This document shows positions 1 through 8,276 of a stretch of 64,000 nt of DNA, piece after piece. Each line of letters opens with the position of its first letter. Within the stretch, counting starts at the first letter, position 1. The notes below the pieces were generated by a model. The model ran no database searches. It was not told the origin of the DNA and saw nothing but the letters and a program-made list of their open reading frames with translations. This DNA is from Spyradomonas excrementavium. GTDB taxonomy: Bacteria > Cyanobacteriota > Vampirovibrionia > Gastranaerophilales > Gastranaerophilaceae. The stretch covers positions 1 through 64,000 of the forward strand of contig DVOA01000051.1 in assembly GCA_018714005.1 (NCBI GenBank). The letters run 5' to 3'. Position numbers and translations under genes: made by a program.

Positions 1-1119
1 CGTAAACTTAAATTATTGGCAGCCACAGCAGCATTTTCACTGTTGCTTTGCGGATGTGTCAACAAAAACGCGGTAATCACCGTAAACAACGAAGCAATCA
101 CAAAACAGCAGTACGAACAGGCTTTTGACGCGATTGCCAACAACTCGATGTTCTCACAAATGGGCATTGACCTTAAAAAAGAACCTGACAGTTTTCTTCA
201 TTTAATGCTGAAAGAAAGGGTTGTGAACGATTTGACAATAAAAACCCTGCTTGATCAGGAAATCAAGAAAAAACACATAAAAGTTACAAACGACGATATC
301 AATAATGAGCTGAAAAGCATTATTGACAAGGTCGGTTCAAAGGAAAAATTCAACGAAATCCTTAAACAAAACGGCGTAAGCACAGCACAGTTCAAAAAAG
401 ACCTCACAGATGAGCTCAAAGTAAGAAAACTCGTTGACAGCCTCTCAGTCGTTGCTGTAAGCGATGCTGACGCTAAAAAATTCTACGATTCGAACAAAGA
501 CAAATTCCAGTTCCCTGACAGAGTGCGCGCTTCTCACATCTTAATCAGCGCAAACGAAGAAGAATTGAAAGCTAAATTCGCTAACGAGGACAAAAACCTT
601 ACAGAAGCGCAAATTAACGAAAAAGTTAAAAAAGAAATGGCAACAAAGCTTGAAAAAGCTCAAAAAATCCTGGCAGAAGTTAAGAAAGACAAATCACAGT
701 TCGCAAAAATCGCAAAAGAAAACTCCGATGACACAGTAAGTGCAAAAGATGGCGGCGATTTGAACTTCTTCGGCAAGGAAGAAATGGTCGAACCGTTCTC
801 AAAAGCTGCTTTTTCAATGAAACCTAACACGATTTCCGAAATCGTTACCACACCTTACGGATATCACATTATTATGGTTACTGACCGCGTGAAAGCGGGC
901 ATTGAGCCGTTTGAAAAAGTAAAACCCGAGATAAAAGATTATCTTGAAAATCAGGAAAAAGTGAAAGTTCTTCAGCAATTTGTTGAAACTCTGAAAAAAA
1001 ATGCTAAAATAGTCTATAACGACCCGAGTTTCAATCCTGAAGTTATTCAGAAAAAACTCAAGGAACAATCAAAAAATAATCCTGCATTGATGGATTCTCA
1101 AAAATCGGCTAAGGAATAA
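1..1119 (+). CDS. Parvulin-type peptidyl-prolyl isomerase lipoprotein (SurA/PrsA-like), 5'-partial
   Basis: Probable periplasmic foldase that helps exported proteins fold. The frame is open from base 1, and the first codons (R-K-L-K) before a hydrophobic stretch ending in L-C-G-C look like the charged part of a lipoprotein signal peptide, so the true start lies just left of the window; the first in-window start codon (TTG at 16) would cut off the signal. The N-terminal half is helical and SurA_N-like. A PpiC rotamase domain follows at about residues 165-295, with an ASHIL strand and a GG-DL-F-F segment ending in GYHII. The C-terminus is a charged helix. A hairpin terminator follows at 1164. 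The family is clear; the client proteins are unknown. Confidence 0.85.
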   Translation, partial: RKLKLLAATAAFSLLLCGCVNKNAVITVNNEAITKQQYEQAFDAIANNSMFSQMGIDLKKEPDSFLHLMLKERVVNDLTIKTLLDQEIKKKHIKVTNDDINNELKSIIDKVGSKEKFNEILKQNGVSTAQFKKDLTDELKVRKLVDSLSVVAVSDADAKKFYDSNKDKFQFPDRVRASHILISANEEELKAKFANEDKNLTEAQINEKVKKEMATKLEKAQKILAEVKKDKSQFAKIAKENSDDTVSAKDGGDLNFFGKEEMVEPFSKAAFSMKPNTISEIVTTPYGYHIIMVTDRVKAGIEPFEKVKPEIKDYLENQEKVKVLQQFVETLKKNAKIVYNDPSFNPEVIQKKLKEQSKNNPALMDSQKSAKE

Positions 1120-1163
1120 AATATTGTCACCCTCACACAGTGAGCAAATGAGAGAATAACAGA

Positions 1164-1197
1164 TACGCGGGAAAACAAAACCCGCGTATTTATTTTA
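1164..1197 (+). terminator. Intrinsic terminator after the foldase gene
   Basis: Inverted repeat ATACGCGGG / CCCGCGTAT with a 9-nt A-rich loop, followed by TTATTTTA. It sits only about 16 bases before the GTG of rfaE1, so it could also act as an attenuator for that gene. Confidence 0.6.
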
Positions 1198-1212
1198 TGA
1201 AAAGGAAACACC

Positions 1213-2226
1213 GTGGACAAAGCACTAAAAAACAGCCTGAATGAATTGATAGACAAGTTTGAAAAGGCAAAAATCCTTGTTATCGGCGACATAATTCTGG
1301 ACGAATACCTGTGGGGCAAAACAAACCGCTATTCGCCCGAGGCTCCTGTGCCGATTCTGGAAGTAAAACGCAAAACCTACCTCCCGGGCGGTGCTGCGAA
1401 TGTTGCGAACAACATTGCGTCACTCGGCGCAAAAGTATATCTCTCAGGCGTTCTCGGTGAGGATTTGTATTGCAGCGTAATCTCGGATTTACTCAAAAAA
1501 CACAAAATAAACAGTGATTTTGTGATAAATGACCCGTCACGCCCCACAACCGTTAAAACAAGGCTTATCGCCCAGAACAACAAGCACCTTGCCCGTGTTG
1601 ACAACGAAACGGACGAGCCGGTTTCCGCCGAAATTCAAAAACAAATCTACAAAAATCTTGAAAAAGTCATTGATGAAGTCGATTTGATAATACTTTCCGA
1701 CTATGTAAAGGGCGTTTTGACCGGAGAACTGGTAAAAGATATCGTAAAACTCGCAAACCGCCACGACAAAACAATCCTCATGGACCCCAAAGGCCAAGAT
1801 TTTTCCAAATATTCGGGCGTGGATATTCTCGTACCCAACATGGATGAAGCGCTTATTGCAACAAAATCCTCCAGAATCCGTCCTATCAAGGAAATTGCGG
1901 CTGATTTGAGAAAAATTTGCCTTGCGGACAAAGTAATCATCACCATGAGCGCTGACGGTGCTTATTATTACGATGGAATCGACGAAATCGTCATGGAATC
2001 CTATTCCACCGAGGTTTACGACGCAACCGGCGCCGGCGATACGTTTGTCGCTACTTTAGGGCTTGCTCTGGCGGTTTCGGGCATGGATTATGAAAAATCA
2101 CTCATGCTCGCGAACTACGCAGCGGCCGTTGCGGTCAAAAAAGTCGGCACTTTCGCCATAAAACCCGTCCAAATCAAAGAACTGGTCAAAGTAGCATATA
2201 ACAACTCCGGAGCAAACATTGGGTAA
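1213..2226 (+). CDS. rfaE1: D-glycero-beta-D-manno-heptose-7-phosphate kinase (RfaE1/HldE N-domain)
   Basis: Phosphorylates heptose 7-phosphate to the 1,7-bisphosphate in ADP-heptose synthesis for the LPS inner core. PfkB/ribokinase fold: VIGDIILDEYLWG near residue 22, a GGAANVANN sugar-binding segment near residue 57, and the C-terminal signature DATGAGDTF holding the catalytic Asp. The start is GTG, supported by an AAAGGA-like ribosome site about 8 bases upstream. At 337 aa it matches the kinase half of E. coli HldE. The stop overlaps the next gene, which encodes the other half of HldE, so the two activities are separate polypeptides that are probably translationally coupled. Confidence 0.92.
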   Translation: MDKALKNSLNELIDKFEKAKILVIGDIILDEYLWGKTNRYSPEAPVPILEVKRKTYLPGGAANVANNIASLGAKVYLSGVLGEDLYCSVISDLLKKHKINSDFVINDPSRPTTVKTRLIAQNNKHLARVDNETDEPVSAEIQKQIYKNLEKVIDEVDLIILSDYVKGVLTGELVKDIVKLANRHDKTILMDPKGQDFSKYSGVDILVPNMDEALIATKSSRIRPIKEIAADLRKICLADKVIITMSADGAYYYDGIDEIVMESYSTEVYDATGAGDTFVATLGLALAVSGMDYEKSLMLANYAAAVAVKKVGTFAIKPVQIKELVKVAYNNSGANIG

Positions 2227-2689
2227 ACTAATAAAAAGAGAAGAATTGCAGCCGCTTCTGGCGGATTTGCGCTCACAGGGCAAAACAATCGTAACCACGA
2301 ACGGATGTTTCGACATTTTGCATGTCGGGCATGTCAGATACTTGCAAAAAACAAAGACTTTTGCGGACATTTCGCTTGTTTGTTTGAATTCTGACGTTTC
2401 TGTTAAAAAAATCAAAGGACCCGACCGTCCCGTGAACAACGAAAACGACCGCGCGGAGATACTTTGTGCGCTTTCTTGTGTGGACTATGTGGTTCTTTTT
2501 GACGAATCTTCGCCCGAAAAGCTTTTGTGCGAGATAAAACCCGATGTCCATACAAAAGGCGCTGATTACACGGTAGAAACGCTGCCCGAGGCAAAAGCAA
2601 TTATGGAAAATGGCGGCAGGATTGAATTTATAAGCTTTGTCGAGGGAAAATCGACAACTTCGATTATTGAAAAAATGAAAACCTGCTGA
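2219..2689 (+). CDS. rfaE2: D-glycero-beta-D-manno-heptose 1-phosphate adenylyltransferase (RfaE2/HldE C-domain)
   Basis: Transfers AMP to heptose 1-phosphate, the last activation step before epimerisation to the L,D-heptose used in LPS. Cytidylyltransferase-like Rossmann fold with NGCFDILHVGHVRYL near residue 28 (the HxGH nucleotide motif) and a C-terminal GKSTTSIIEK segment. The only start in this frame that keeps the N-terminal helix is TTG, overlapping rfaE1 by 8 bases. No phosphatase (GmhB) or epimerase gene is nearby, so the rest of the pathway must be encoded elsewhere. Confidence 0.9.
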   Translation: MGKLIKREELQPLLADLRSQGKTIVTTNGCFDILHVGHVRYLQKTKTFADISLVCLNSDVSVKKIKGPDRPVNNENDRAEILCALSCVDYVVLFDESSPEKLLCEIKPDVHTKGADYTVETLPEAKAIMENGGRIEFISFVEGKSTTSIIEKMKTC

Positions 2690-2713
2690 TTCCTTACAAA
2701 CAAGAATCCAAAG

Positions 2714-2837
2714 TGTGCAGGCAGGTATTTCCCTTTGTAGTGACTATGGGGGAGGGCTCAAAAATTTTGAAATCTGGCAATCTATGTCGAATGCCCGGAG
2801 GAATCGGAACGGAAAAGGGAAATACCTGCCTGCACAC
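2714..2837. repeat. Inverted-repeat element with 24-bp arms
   Basis: The 24-base arms at 2714-2737 (reads GTGTGCAGGCAGG then TATTTCCCTTT) and 2814-2837 are perfect inverted copies around a 76-base centre. The element lies between the convergent genes rfaE2 and nagZ. It is far longer than a normal terminator stem and lacks a U-tract. The centre carries an AATCGGAACGGAAAAG-like run resembling one in the nested repeat at 26999-27173. Confidence 0.7.
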
Positions 2838-2851
2838 GCAAAATGCCTCTC

Positions 2852-3841
2852 TTAAACCATCTTCAAACAATTCTCAATCTTTGCGACCGATTCATCAACC
2901 TTTTTCAAATCAATTTCACCCGATTCTGCTTTCTGCGCAAGCGTTTCAATGAGCTGAATCGTTGCGTCATCCGAATTTCTGTAAATAAACATGTTTATCC
3001 CCGCCTCAATCCCCCTCATACAGGCCTCAAGCGGCGTAAAACCCTTAATTCCGCCCATAACCATGTCATCAGAAATAATCAGCCCCCCGAATCCGAGCGT
3101 GTTTCTCAAATAACCGAGGGCATTTTTTGAAATTGAGGCAGGCGTTTTGTCCTCATCGAACGCGCTGTAATGAATGTGCGCCGCCATTATTGCCGGAATT
3201 CCCGCATTAATCAAAGTTTTGAACGGTGCAATATGCGTTTTTTCAAGCTCCTCAAAATTCATAAAAAGTTCGGGCATTTCCTTGTGAGAATCAACCGAAG
3301 TTTCGCCATGACCCGGAAAATGCTTGCCAACAGGGATTATTCCGTTTTCAAGATAAATTTTTGCACAAATTTCACCCATCTTCGCAACAATTTCAGGGTC
3401 TGACGAAAACGAACGCTCCGCAATTACAGGGTTTTCGGGGTTTGTATCCACATCAAGAACAGGCGCAAAATTCATGTTTATTCCGAACGATTTTAGCTCT
3501 TTGGCGATTTGTCCGGTTTGTTTTTTCACAAAATCCCCGCCTTTTTTCGCTGCCTCGCGTGCGCAGAGGTATTTTGAGCCGTTGTGGAGGTTGAGTGTCC
3601 TCTCTACGCGCCCGCCTTCCTGGTCAATGCTCAGGAAAATCGGACGGTTTGCCTTATTTTTGATGGTTTTTATGAGGGTTTTGAACTGATTTTCGCAAAT
3701 AATGTTGCGCGTAAAAAATATTACCCCGCCAAGCCCTTTTTCAATGGCTTTTGACAGGTTCGGCGAAATTTCTTCCCCCTCCGGCCCCAGAATGAACATT
3801 CTGTATATTTTTTCTCTTAAATTCATAAAATTATCATACAT
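2852..3841 (-). CDS. nagZ: Beta-N-acetylhexosaminidase NagZ (glycoside hydrolase family 3)
   Basis: Removes GlcNAc from GlcNAc-anhydromuropeptides during peptidoglycan recycling; cytoplasmic, with no signal peptide. Single GH3 TIM barrel: substrate segment SIDQEGGRVER, the flexible loop KHFPGHGETSVDSH that carries the catalytic His/Asp dyad, and the nucleophile Asp in ISDDMVMGG. At 329 aa it is the normal length of the short bacterial enzyme. A second ATG 15 bases in (MNLREK) is an equally possible start because neither has a clear ribosome site. It converges on rfaE2. Confidence 0.92.
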   Translation of the reverse strand: MYDNFMNLREKIYRMFILGPEGEEISPNLSKAIEKGLGGVIFFTRNIICENQFKTLIKTIKNKANRPIFLSIDQEGGRVERTLNLHNGSKYLCAREAAKKGGDFVKKQTGQIAKELKSFGINMNFAPVLDVDTNPENPVIAERSFSSDPEIVAKMGEICAKIYLENGIIPVGKHFPGHGETSVDSHKEMPELFMNFEELEKTHIAPFKTLINAGIPAIMAAHIHYSAFDEDKTPASISKNALGYLRNTLGFGGLIISDDMVMGGIKGFTPLEACMRGIEAGINMFIYRNSDDATIQLIETLAQKAESGEIDLKKVDESVAKIENCLKMV

Positions 3842-3907
3842 TTAATTGAGGTCAGAACGCAAATTTTTGTCGTATTATAATATTAGTTTTATCTTGAAAG
3901 TCATTGC

Positions 3908-3932
3908 GACCCTGAATCAAGTTCAGGGTGAC
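3908..3932. repeat. Short palindromic repeat, CCCTGAA/TTCAGGG family
   Basis: Palindrome ACCCTGAATCAAGTTCAGGGT flanked by GCG and GAC. The same or closely related unit recurs at 10327, 17335, 23004 and 44442 and, degenerated, at 24894 and 25479. Here it lies in the leader of the TPR gene. Confidence 0.75.
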
Positions 3933-3971
3933 GGATTTCAGAGATAACACAAGGGGAGTATACTTAAAAAA

Positions 3972-4481
3972 ATGAAAAAAACGTTAGTTTTATTTTTAAT
4001 AGGGATGATAATATTTTCGCTCGCAGCAAAAGACAGTATGGCTGCACGGCGTTCTAAAAAAGGCGGCGGAGCGATTACGCAGGAAGATATGGACAAAATG
4101 TCCACTACAATCGATACGCTTACGAAAAAAGTCTATGCCGCGTCGCTGTTTTCACCTCAGGAAAACGCGCAAATGATTGAAATTAAGATAAAACTGGACA
4201 ACCAAATGCTCATCGCGCCCGAAGCTTCCCTTGCACCATTGTATTACAAAGCCGGAAACCTTTATCGTGCCCGTGAATACAGAAAAGAAGCCATTGATTG
4301 CTACCAGACAATCCTTGAGAACTTTTCCGACACTGCACTCGCCCCAAAAGCAACAAAAGCGCTTAAAGATATGGGTGTGAAAGTTGTCGAGCCCGAACAA
4401 AAGAAAACAGAAGACGAAAAACAGCCCGAAAATGGATTAACCACCGGACAGGCGGCTGATATCGAGGCGGGCGATTTATAA
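3972..4481 (+). CDS. Secreted tetratricopeptide-like protein
   Basis: 169 aa with a clear Sec signal peptide (MKKTLVLFLIGMIIFSLAAKDSMA, read in two parts, cut after SMA) and a basic stretch after it. The centre (about residues 75-130) has TPR-like helix pairs: APLYYKAGNLYRAREY, then KEAIDCYQTILENFSDT and APKATKALKDMG. The C-terminal 35 residues are acidic and probably disordered. TPR proteins of this kind act as scaffolds in the periplasm; no partner is visible. A purine-rich AAGGGGAG lies about 14 bases upstream, which is distant for a ribosome site. The specific role is unknown. Confidence 0.75.
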   Translation: MKKTLVLFLIGMIIFSLAAKDSMAARRSKKGGGAITQEDMDKMSTTIDTLTKKVYAASLFSPQENAQMIEIKIKLDNQMLIAPEASLAPLYYKAGNLYRAREYRKEAIDCYQTILENFSDTALAPKATKALKDMGVKVVEPEQKKTEDEKQPENGLTTGQAADIEAGDL

Positions 4482-4553
4482 TTTAACTGCTGAAAACTAT
4501 TGTGTTATGAAAATGTGTGCGCTAACATGTTGTTTTAACACGGAGGAGTTTTT

Positions 4554-4970
4554 ATGGCAGTTATAAATGAGAAATTTTTGATAAATACCCGCGGATTTAC
4601 CGATATTATTGATATTACGCAAAAAGTAAAGTCCGTAGTTTATAACCACAACATTAAAAATGCCACAATTATCGTCGCTCTCGCCGGAAGCACCGCCGGA
4701 ATCACTACGATTGAATATGAACCGGGCTTAATTAAAGATTTGCCCGCAATCCTCGATGATATTGCGCCGATGGATAGAAATTACCACCACGACGACACAT
4801 GGCACGACGGAAACGGCTATGCACACATCAGGGCGGCGCTTCTGGGCAGTTCTGTTACGATTCCGTTGATTGACGGCGCGCTTTTGCTCGGAACATGGCA
4901 GCAAATTGTCCTCATTGACTTCGACAACAAGCCCCGCGCGCGCAATATTCATGTGCAGATTTTGTCTTAG
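4554..4970 (+). CDS. yjbQ: YjbQ family protein (UPF0047, secondary thiamine-phosphate synthase)
   Basis: 138-aa single-domain protein of the YjbQ/UPF0047 family. It shows the family signature H-H-D-D-x-W-H-D-x-N-G-x-A-H near residue 83, whose His/Asp residues form the putative metal site, and the ending GTWQQIVLIDFDN. Weak thiamine-phosphate synthase activity has been reported for the family, but its true role is unsettled. The start ATG follows a strong GGAGGAG site. It is monocistronic, with repeat mosaics after it. Confidence 0.9.
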   Translation: MAVINEKFLINTRGFTDIIDITQKVKSVVYNHNIKNATIIVALAGSTAGITTIEYEPGLIKDLPAILDDIAPMDRNYHHDDTWHDGNGYAHIRAALLGSSVTIPLIDGALLLGTWQQIVLIDFDNKPRARNIHVQILS

Positions 4971-5000
4971 GGTTCGACGGATTGGGTTGAATAGTCTTTG

Positions 5001-5196
5001 GGATGGGTTGAATGAAATTGTTCAACCCATCCTACTTTCTCCAGCCCTCCCCAACTCGGGGAGGGAGCAGTCGTTGCAATACGTCAGTATTGCTTACGAA
5101 TGCGGGTGGGGAACGACCCCAAGCCAGCTTGAAAGCCCAAAAATCACATTTTTTCACAACCATGCGGTGGGAACCGTTGCACTTTTCCCACCCTAC
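5001..5196. repeat. Mosaic of palindromic repeats (BIME-like), copy 1
   Basis: From left to right: a 12-bp-arm hairpin GGATGGGTTGAA/TTCAACCCATCC (5001-5032), CCTCCCC-aactc-GGGGAGG (5046-5064), GCAATAC-gtca-GTATTGC (5076-5093), and a REP-like unit from GGTGGGAACCG to TTCCCACCCTAC (5166-5196). The same modules in the same order recur at 5791-6034, 10190-10510 and 17163-17640. Confidence 0.85.
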
Positions 5197-5233
5197 AAAT
5201 CTATTTTCTTTTAATCTTCATATTTCGGTTAAA

Positions 5234-5449
5234 TCAAAACTTGGTACAATTTTTGAAATCGCTTAGTGCTTTTTGAAATTTTTCCAGAATTATATCAATG
5301 AGAAATGTTACATGAAAGCAATCTTTATCATTTTCATAACAAGAATGGAGCACTTCTTGTTCAATTTCAGTCATTGTATATATAGACTCAAGGTCTTTGT
5401 AAATTTGGCATAGTATTTTATTCGTTTTTATATTTTTTTCTTCAAACAT
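5234..5449 (-). CDS. Small helical protein, divergent partner of an XRE regulator
   Basis: 71 aa with no signal or membrane segment. It is predicted largely helical (an acidic N-terminus followed by LIDIILEKFQKALSDFK) with two Cys in the middle. The ATG has an excellent AAGGAGGACAAG ribosome site, which argues that it is real. It is divergent from the XRE regulator at 5528, sharing a 78-bp intergenic region. The same arrangement, a short helical protein back to back with an XRE protein, occurs at 9542/9855. I do not recognise the family. Confidence 0.6.
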   Translation of the reverse strand: MFEEKNIKTNKILCQIYKDLESIYTMTEIEQEVLHSCYENDKDCFHVTFLIDIILEKFQKALSDFKNCTKF

Positions 5450-5479
5450 CTTGTCCTCCTTTTATTTGTGCCAATTTTG

Positions 5480-5520
5480 TCCGTACCACGGATTGTCATA
5501 TTTGTCATTGTAGCGGACAA
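5480..5520. promoter_or_regulatory. Putative operator between the divergent XRE module genes
   Basis: Contains TTGTCATATTTGTCAT, two direct TTGTCAT half-sites, between the half-sites TTGTCCG and CGGACAA. ATATTTGTCAT (5498-5508) is the reverse complement of the core of the perfect palindrome in the second XRE module at 9783-9802, suggesting related regulators with related sites. Confidence 0.45.
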
Positions 5521-5527
5521 TTTGTAT

Positions 5528-5740
5528 ATGGACAAGGTTTTGTTAAAAAAATTGGCAAAAAAAATTAAAGAATTGAGAAAAATTAACGGATTTTCTCAGG
5601 ATGATTTGGCTGTTTATTCCGGAATTGCCCGTTCGACAATAGGAAATCTTGAAACAGCACAAAATGACATTGTTTTGTCCAAGCTTAATAAAATCGCAAA
5701 AGCATTGAAAGTCAGCTTGTCTGAATTGCTAGATTTTTAA
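5528..5740 (+). CDS. XRE-family HTH transcriptional regulator
   Basis: 70-aa single-domain Cro/CI-type DNA-binding protein: KKIKELRKINGFSQDDLA is helix 1-2, and SGIARSTIGNLETAQNDIVL is the recognition region. The ATG at 5528 aligns with the starts of the paralogues at 9855 and 50358; upstream codons in the same frame look untranslated. No ribosome site is seen, so it may be leaderless. Being divergent from the small gene at 5234-5449 with operator-like repeats between, it most likely autoregulates and controls that partner. Confidence 0.8.
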   Translation: MDKVLLKKLAKKIKELRKINGFSQDDLAVYSGIARSTIGNLETAQNDIVLSKLNKIAKALKVSLSELLDF

Positions 5741-5790
5741 ATAAAATCCAAAATTTCTAATTATTTTGCGGCAAATCCGCACAGTCTTTT

Positions 5791-6034
5791 GGATGGATTG
5801 AATGAAATTGTTCAAACCGTCCTTCTTTCTTGAAATCGCTCCCCACCCCAGCCCCCTCTCGCAAACGATACTCAATCGTTTGCTCGGCAGAGTCCGACTC
5901 GGGGAGGGAGCAGTCGTTGCAATACGTTAGTGTTGCTTACGAATGCGGGTGGGGAACAATTCCAAACCAGCTTGAAAATCCAAAATCACATTTTTCAGAA
6001 TCTTGCGGCGGGAACCATTTCGCTTTTCTTACCT
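5791..6034. repeat. Mosaic of palindromic repeats, copy 2 with inserted module
   Basis: Same modules as 5001-5196, but the CTCCCC palindrome is split by an inserted module with arms GCAAACGAT/ATCGTTTGC (around 5867-5889) ending in CTCGGCAGAGTCCG. The same insert appears at about 17480-17512 and, mutated, beside the tmRNA at 51207-51231. This fills the gap between the XRE gene and the glycosidase. Confidence 0.8.
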
Positions 6035-6051
6035 AAAATTTAAACAAACTC

Positions 6052-7353
6052 CTAATTATTCTGCGGCAAATCCCCCGCAGCAACCTGAATTTTCTCGCTG
6101 ATGGTCAACGCGTTTGAAATCGGAATCCCTCCGGCCTGCGCTGGCTTGTTTACGACCTTTCCGCTCACATACATAACCGTAGAACCGCCGCCGTCAAGGT
6201 TCATCGCCTCAACACAGCCGAATTCTTTCATCAAACGGGCTGTTTCGCCCAGCGTCATCCCGATTGAAGCGTGTTCGCGACCGTCTACGGTTATCATTAT
6301 GAATTCGTTGTCGCGGGTGTAACCGATTGCGGTTCTGGGGTTTCTGCCGGTTACGGAATTGAGCTTCTGAGCCGCTGCGTCAACAAAAACCTGCCCGTCT
6401 TTCACAAGATAAGGCCCCCCGCTTATTATATGGTCAACTTCGCCCCAAATCGGATTGACTTTGACGTCCAGCACGATTTCTTTTGCATCAAAAAACGGCT
6501 GCAACTTGTCTTTCGGGCCGGAAATCACATATCCTTGCGCCGGAATTGTTGTTGAGCCGTATGATTTTGATATAATTTTTCCTGTGGAATCGACCGCAAT
6601 ATTTATGCCGTATTTTGGAGGCGTCGGTGAGGTTTGACCCCAGTCCTGCGTGTAAATAAGAACATATGTGGAAAGCATTCTGGGCTGATTGATGTTGTCG
6701 ACTTTTAAATGGGTGCTTCCTGCTCTGACGTAAGAAATAAGCCCGAGTTTTGACATTTTGAAACCATCTTTTGAGATTCCCATGGCAACTCTGTTGAAAA
6801 TAGGGCCTGTGTAGATTTTTTTGTCTATCATCAGTGTGCCTAAAGGTACTCCTGTCTGGGGCTTAAAATAGGTGCCGTTTACTGCGGCGATAGAATTATT
6901 TTTTTGTGCAATAGTTCTAATTGTTGCCCTGCGTTTTAAGGTGGTGGATGCTAATTGTGGTGCAATTTCAATGTTGGGGTTGAGTTTTCGGTTTACTTCG
7001 ACTACATTAATCCTCACAGGCCGCCCGTTGATGTACCTTACGAGCCGTACATGCTTAACCCCATCGGCGACTGTGAGAATTGCCCCGTTTTTGTAGCGCA
7101 TCCTGAGCCTTGTTTCCCATCTTTGCTTCTCTTCGGTGAGGCTCATCGGCTGGGAAGTTACAAGCGGCTCCGTGTTCTCGATTTTAGGTGCATTTACATA
7201 GGCGGTTTTCGCGATTTCGTTCCCGATTGCCGCAAGAGGATTGTGAATAACAAGATACTGAGCAGTGAATACGCTTATGAGTATAGTAACATACAATGAA
7301 TTATTGATAATTCTTTTTATACTCTTCGGATTTTCATAAAGCGTAGTGTTCAT
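6052..7353 (-). CDS. Exported phosphodiester glycosidase family protein (NAGPA domain)
   Basis: About 433 aa from the ATG chosen here; a TTG 63 bases upstream would add 21 residues. One N-terminal membrane segment (YVTILISVFTAQYLVI) anchors or exports the protein. The C-terminal 280 residues match the NAGPA/phosphodiester glycosidase domain: AAVNGTYFKPQTGVPLG, GRNPRTAIGYT near the middle, and AMNLDGGGSTVMY near the end. Family members cleave sugar phosphodiesters or act in exopolysaccharide and envelope metabolism; the substrate cannot be told. No enzymes of a polysaccharide operon adjoin it. Confidence 0.8.
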   Translation of the reverse strand: MNTTLYENPKSIKRIINNSLYVTILISVFTAQYLVIHNPLAAIGNEIAKTAYVNAPKIENTEPLVTSQPMSLTEEKQRWETRLRMRYKNGAILTVADGVKHVRLVRYINGRPVRINVVEVNRKLNPNIEIAPQLASTTLKRRATIRTIAQKNNSIAAVNGTYFKPQTGVPLGTLMIDKKIYTGPIFNRVAMGISKDGFKMSKLGLISYVRAGSTHLKVDNINQPRMLSTYVLIYTQDWGQTSPTPPKYGINIAVDSTGKIISKSYGSTTIPAQGYVISGPKDKLQPFFDAKEIVLDVKVNPIWGEVDHIISGGPYLVKDGQVFVDAAAQKLNSVTGRNPRTAIGYTRDNEFIMITVDGREHASIGMTLGETARLMKEFGCVEAMNLDGGGSTVMYVSGKVVNKPAQAGGIPISNALTISEKIQVAAGDLPQNN

Positions 7354-7684
7354 GATTAACTTGTATTTTACTATCCTTTCTACTACTATTGTAGCATAAT
7401 TTATATATCCTTTCAATACTGAATATGACTTAATTTTAAAAAATCAAACAGCTGTAAAGCCGCGCGGTTAATATTTCTTAATGGGATTTCGTACACTTAA
7501 TGTGCAACCCGTTTACCGGACGGAGTAAGCCCGACCGGCACCGGAAATGAGGCGCTTTTTGCAAAATATTGCCCGATTGTCTAATTGTTCCGGAGATTTG
7601 TTTTGCATTTAATATAATCAAATCTTTTTCATACTTCCAACTATTCTTAATTCCAGACAGCGGGGCTATTTCAGCCCCATTTTT
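7354..7684. other. Intergenic region with a GC-rich segment and a plus-strand terminator
   Basis: Between two minus-strand genes. 7500-7560 is GC-rich compared with its surroundings and contains short palindromes around CCGG. A TATAAT box lies at 7613-7618. The region ends in a plus-strand hairpin terminator although no plus-strand protein gene precedes it. It may hold a short non-coding RNA. Confidence 0.35.
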
Positions 7685-7686
7685 TT
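7662..7686 (+). terminator. Orphan intrinsic terminator
   Basis: GGGGCT-atttc-AGCCCC followed by ATTTTTTT, oriented on the plus strand. The genes on both sides run on the minus strand, so its transcript is unidentified. Confidence 0.65.
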
Positions 7687-8053
7687 ATACGGCATTGTAC
7701 AACCCTAAAAGTCTTACGGGTTCGGGCTCTCTGTCCAGCCAAACCTGGCTTCTTGAGGGGGTTATGGCCTCATTTACCTCTTTTAGGAGCACAGCAAAGT
7801 TAATATCAATGAAATTTATTGCCCCAACGCGCTCTACAAGGTATTCTTGCGCTCCGCAGTTGGGGCAGAATTTTGTATGAGGGAGGATTTTTCCCCGTTT
7901 TATGATGGTTTTTCTTTTTACGTTGCAGCATGCGCAGCGCGTCAAATACCAGTGATTTTCGACGTATTTTCCGCAATCCGGACAGTACCCTGCTTCTGCT
8001 TCGGTCGAAACCCTGTCATGAGTGCATTCTGACTTTTTTTTGAAAAATAACAT
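7685..8053 (-). CDS. Zinc-ribbon protein of unknown function
   Basis: 122 aa. Three Cys pairs, C-P-D-C (residues 24-27), C-A-C-C and C-P-N-C, plus a nearby Cys-His at the N-terminus, suggest one or two zinc ribbons. The C-terminal third has no zinc ligands and may form a small separate fold. An AAGGGG ribosome site sits 6 bases before the ATG. Such proteins often bind nucleic acid or other proteins, but nothing here identifies a partner. Confidence 0.75.
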   Translation of the reverse strand: MLFFKKKSECTHDRVSTEAEAGYCPDCGKYVENHWYLTRCACCNVKRKTIIKRGKILPHTKFCPNCGAQEYLVERVGAINFIDINFAVLLKEVNEAITPSRSQVWLDREPEPVRLLGLYNAV

Positions 8054-8142
8054 ATTTTGCCCCTTAAAATAAATTTACAAATTATTTATAATGACGATTC
8101 CAATCATGTCAAATAACATGTCAGAAAAAGGATTGAGCCTTA

Positions 8143-8170
8143 TTGACAAAATAAAATGAGCATATAATAT
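8143..8170 (+). promoter_or_regulatory. Probable sigma-70 promoter of tuf
   Basis: TTGACA at 8143-8148, a 16-base spacer, then TAATAT at 8165-8170. This leaves a leader of about 100 bases before the tuf ATG. Confidence 0.6.
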
Positions 8171-8276
8171 GGTATAAGACGATGTATTTTTGTCTAAAAA
8201 TGTTTTATAGAGGTAAAACCTATTAAACAGGCAATATAGAACACGTAGTAGATATACAAAAAAGGAGATTAATCTC

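Noticed and set aside
2843..3130. Plus-strand ORFs over nagZ
   Set aside because: Frames opposite a well-conserved GH3 gene; no start signals.
5830..6036. Short ORFs running through the repeat mosaics
   Set aside because: They translate palindromic repeats (the same peptide GREQSLQYVS recurs at each copy), not genes.
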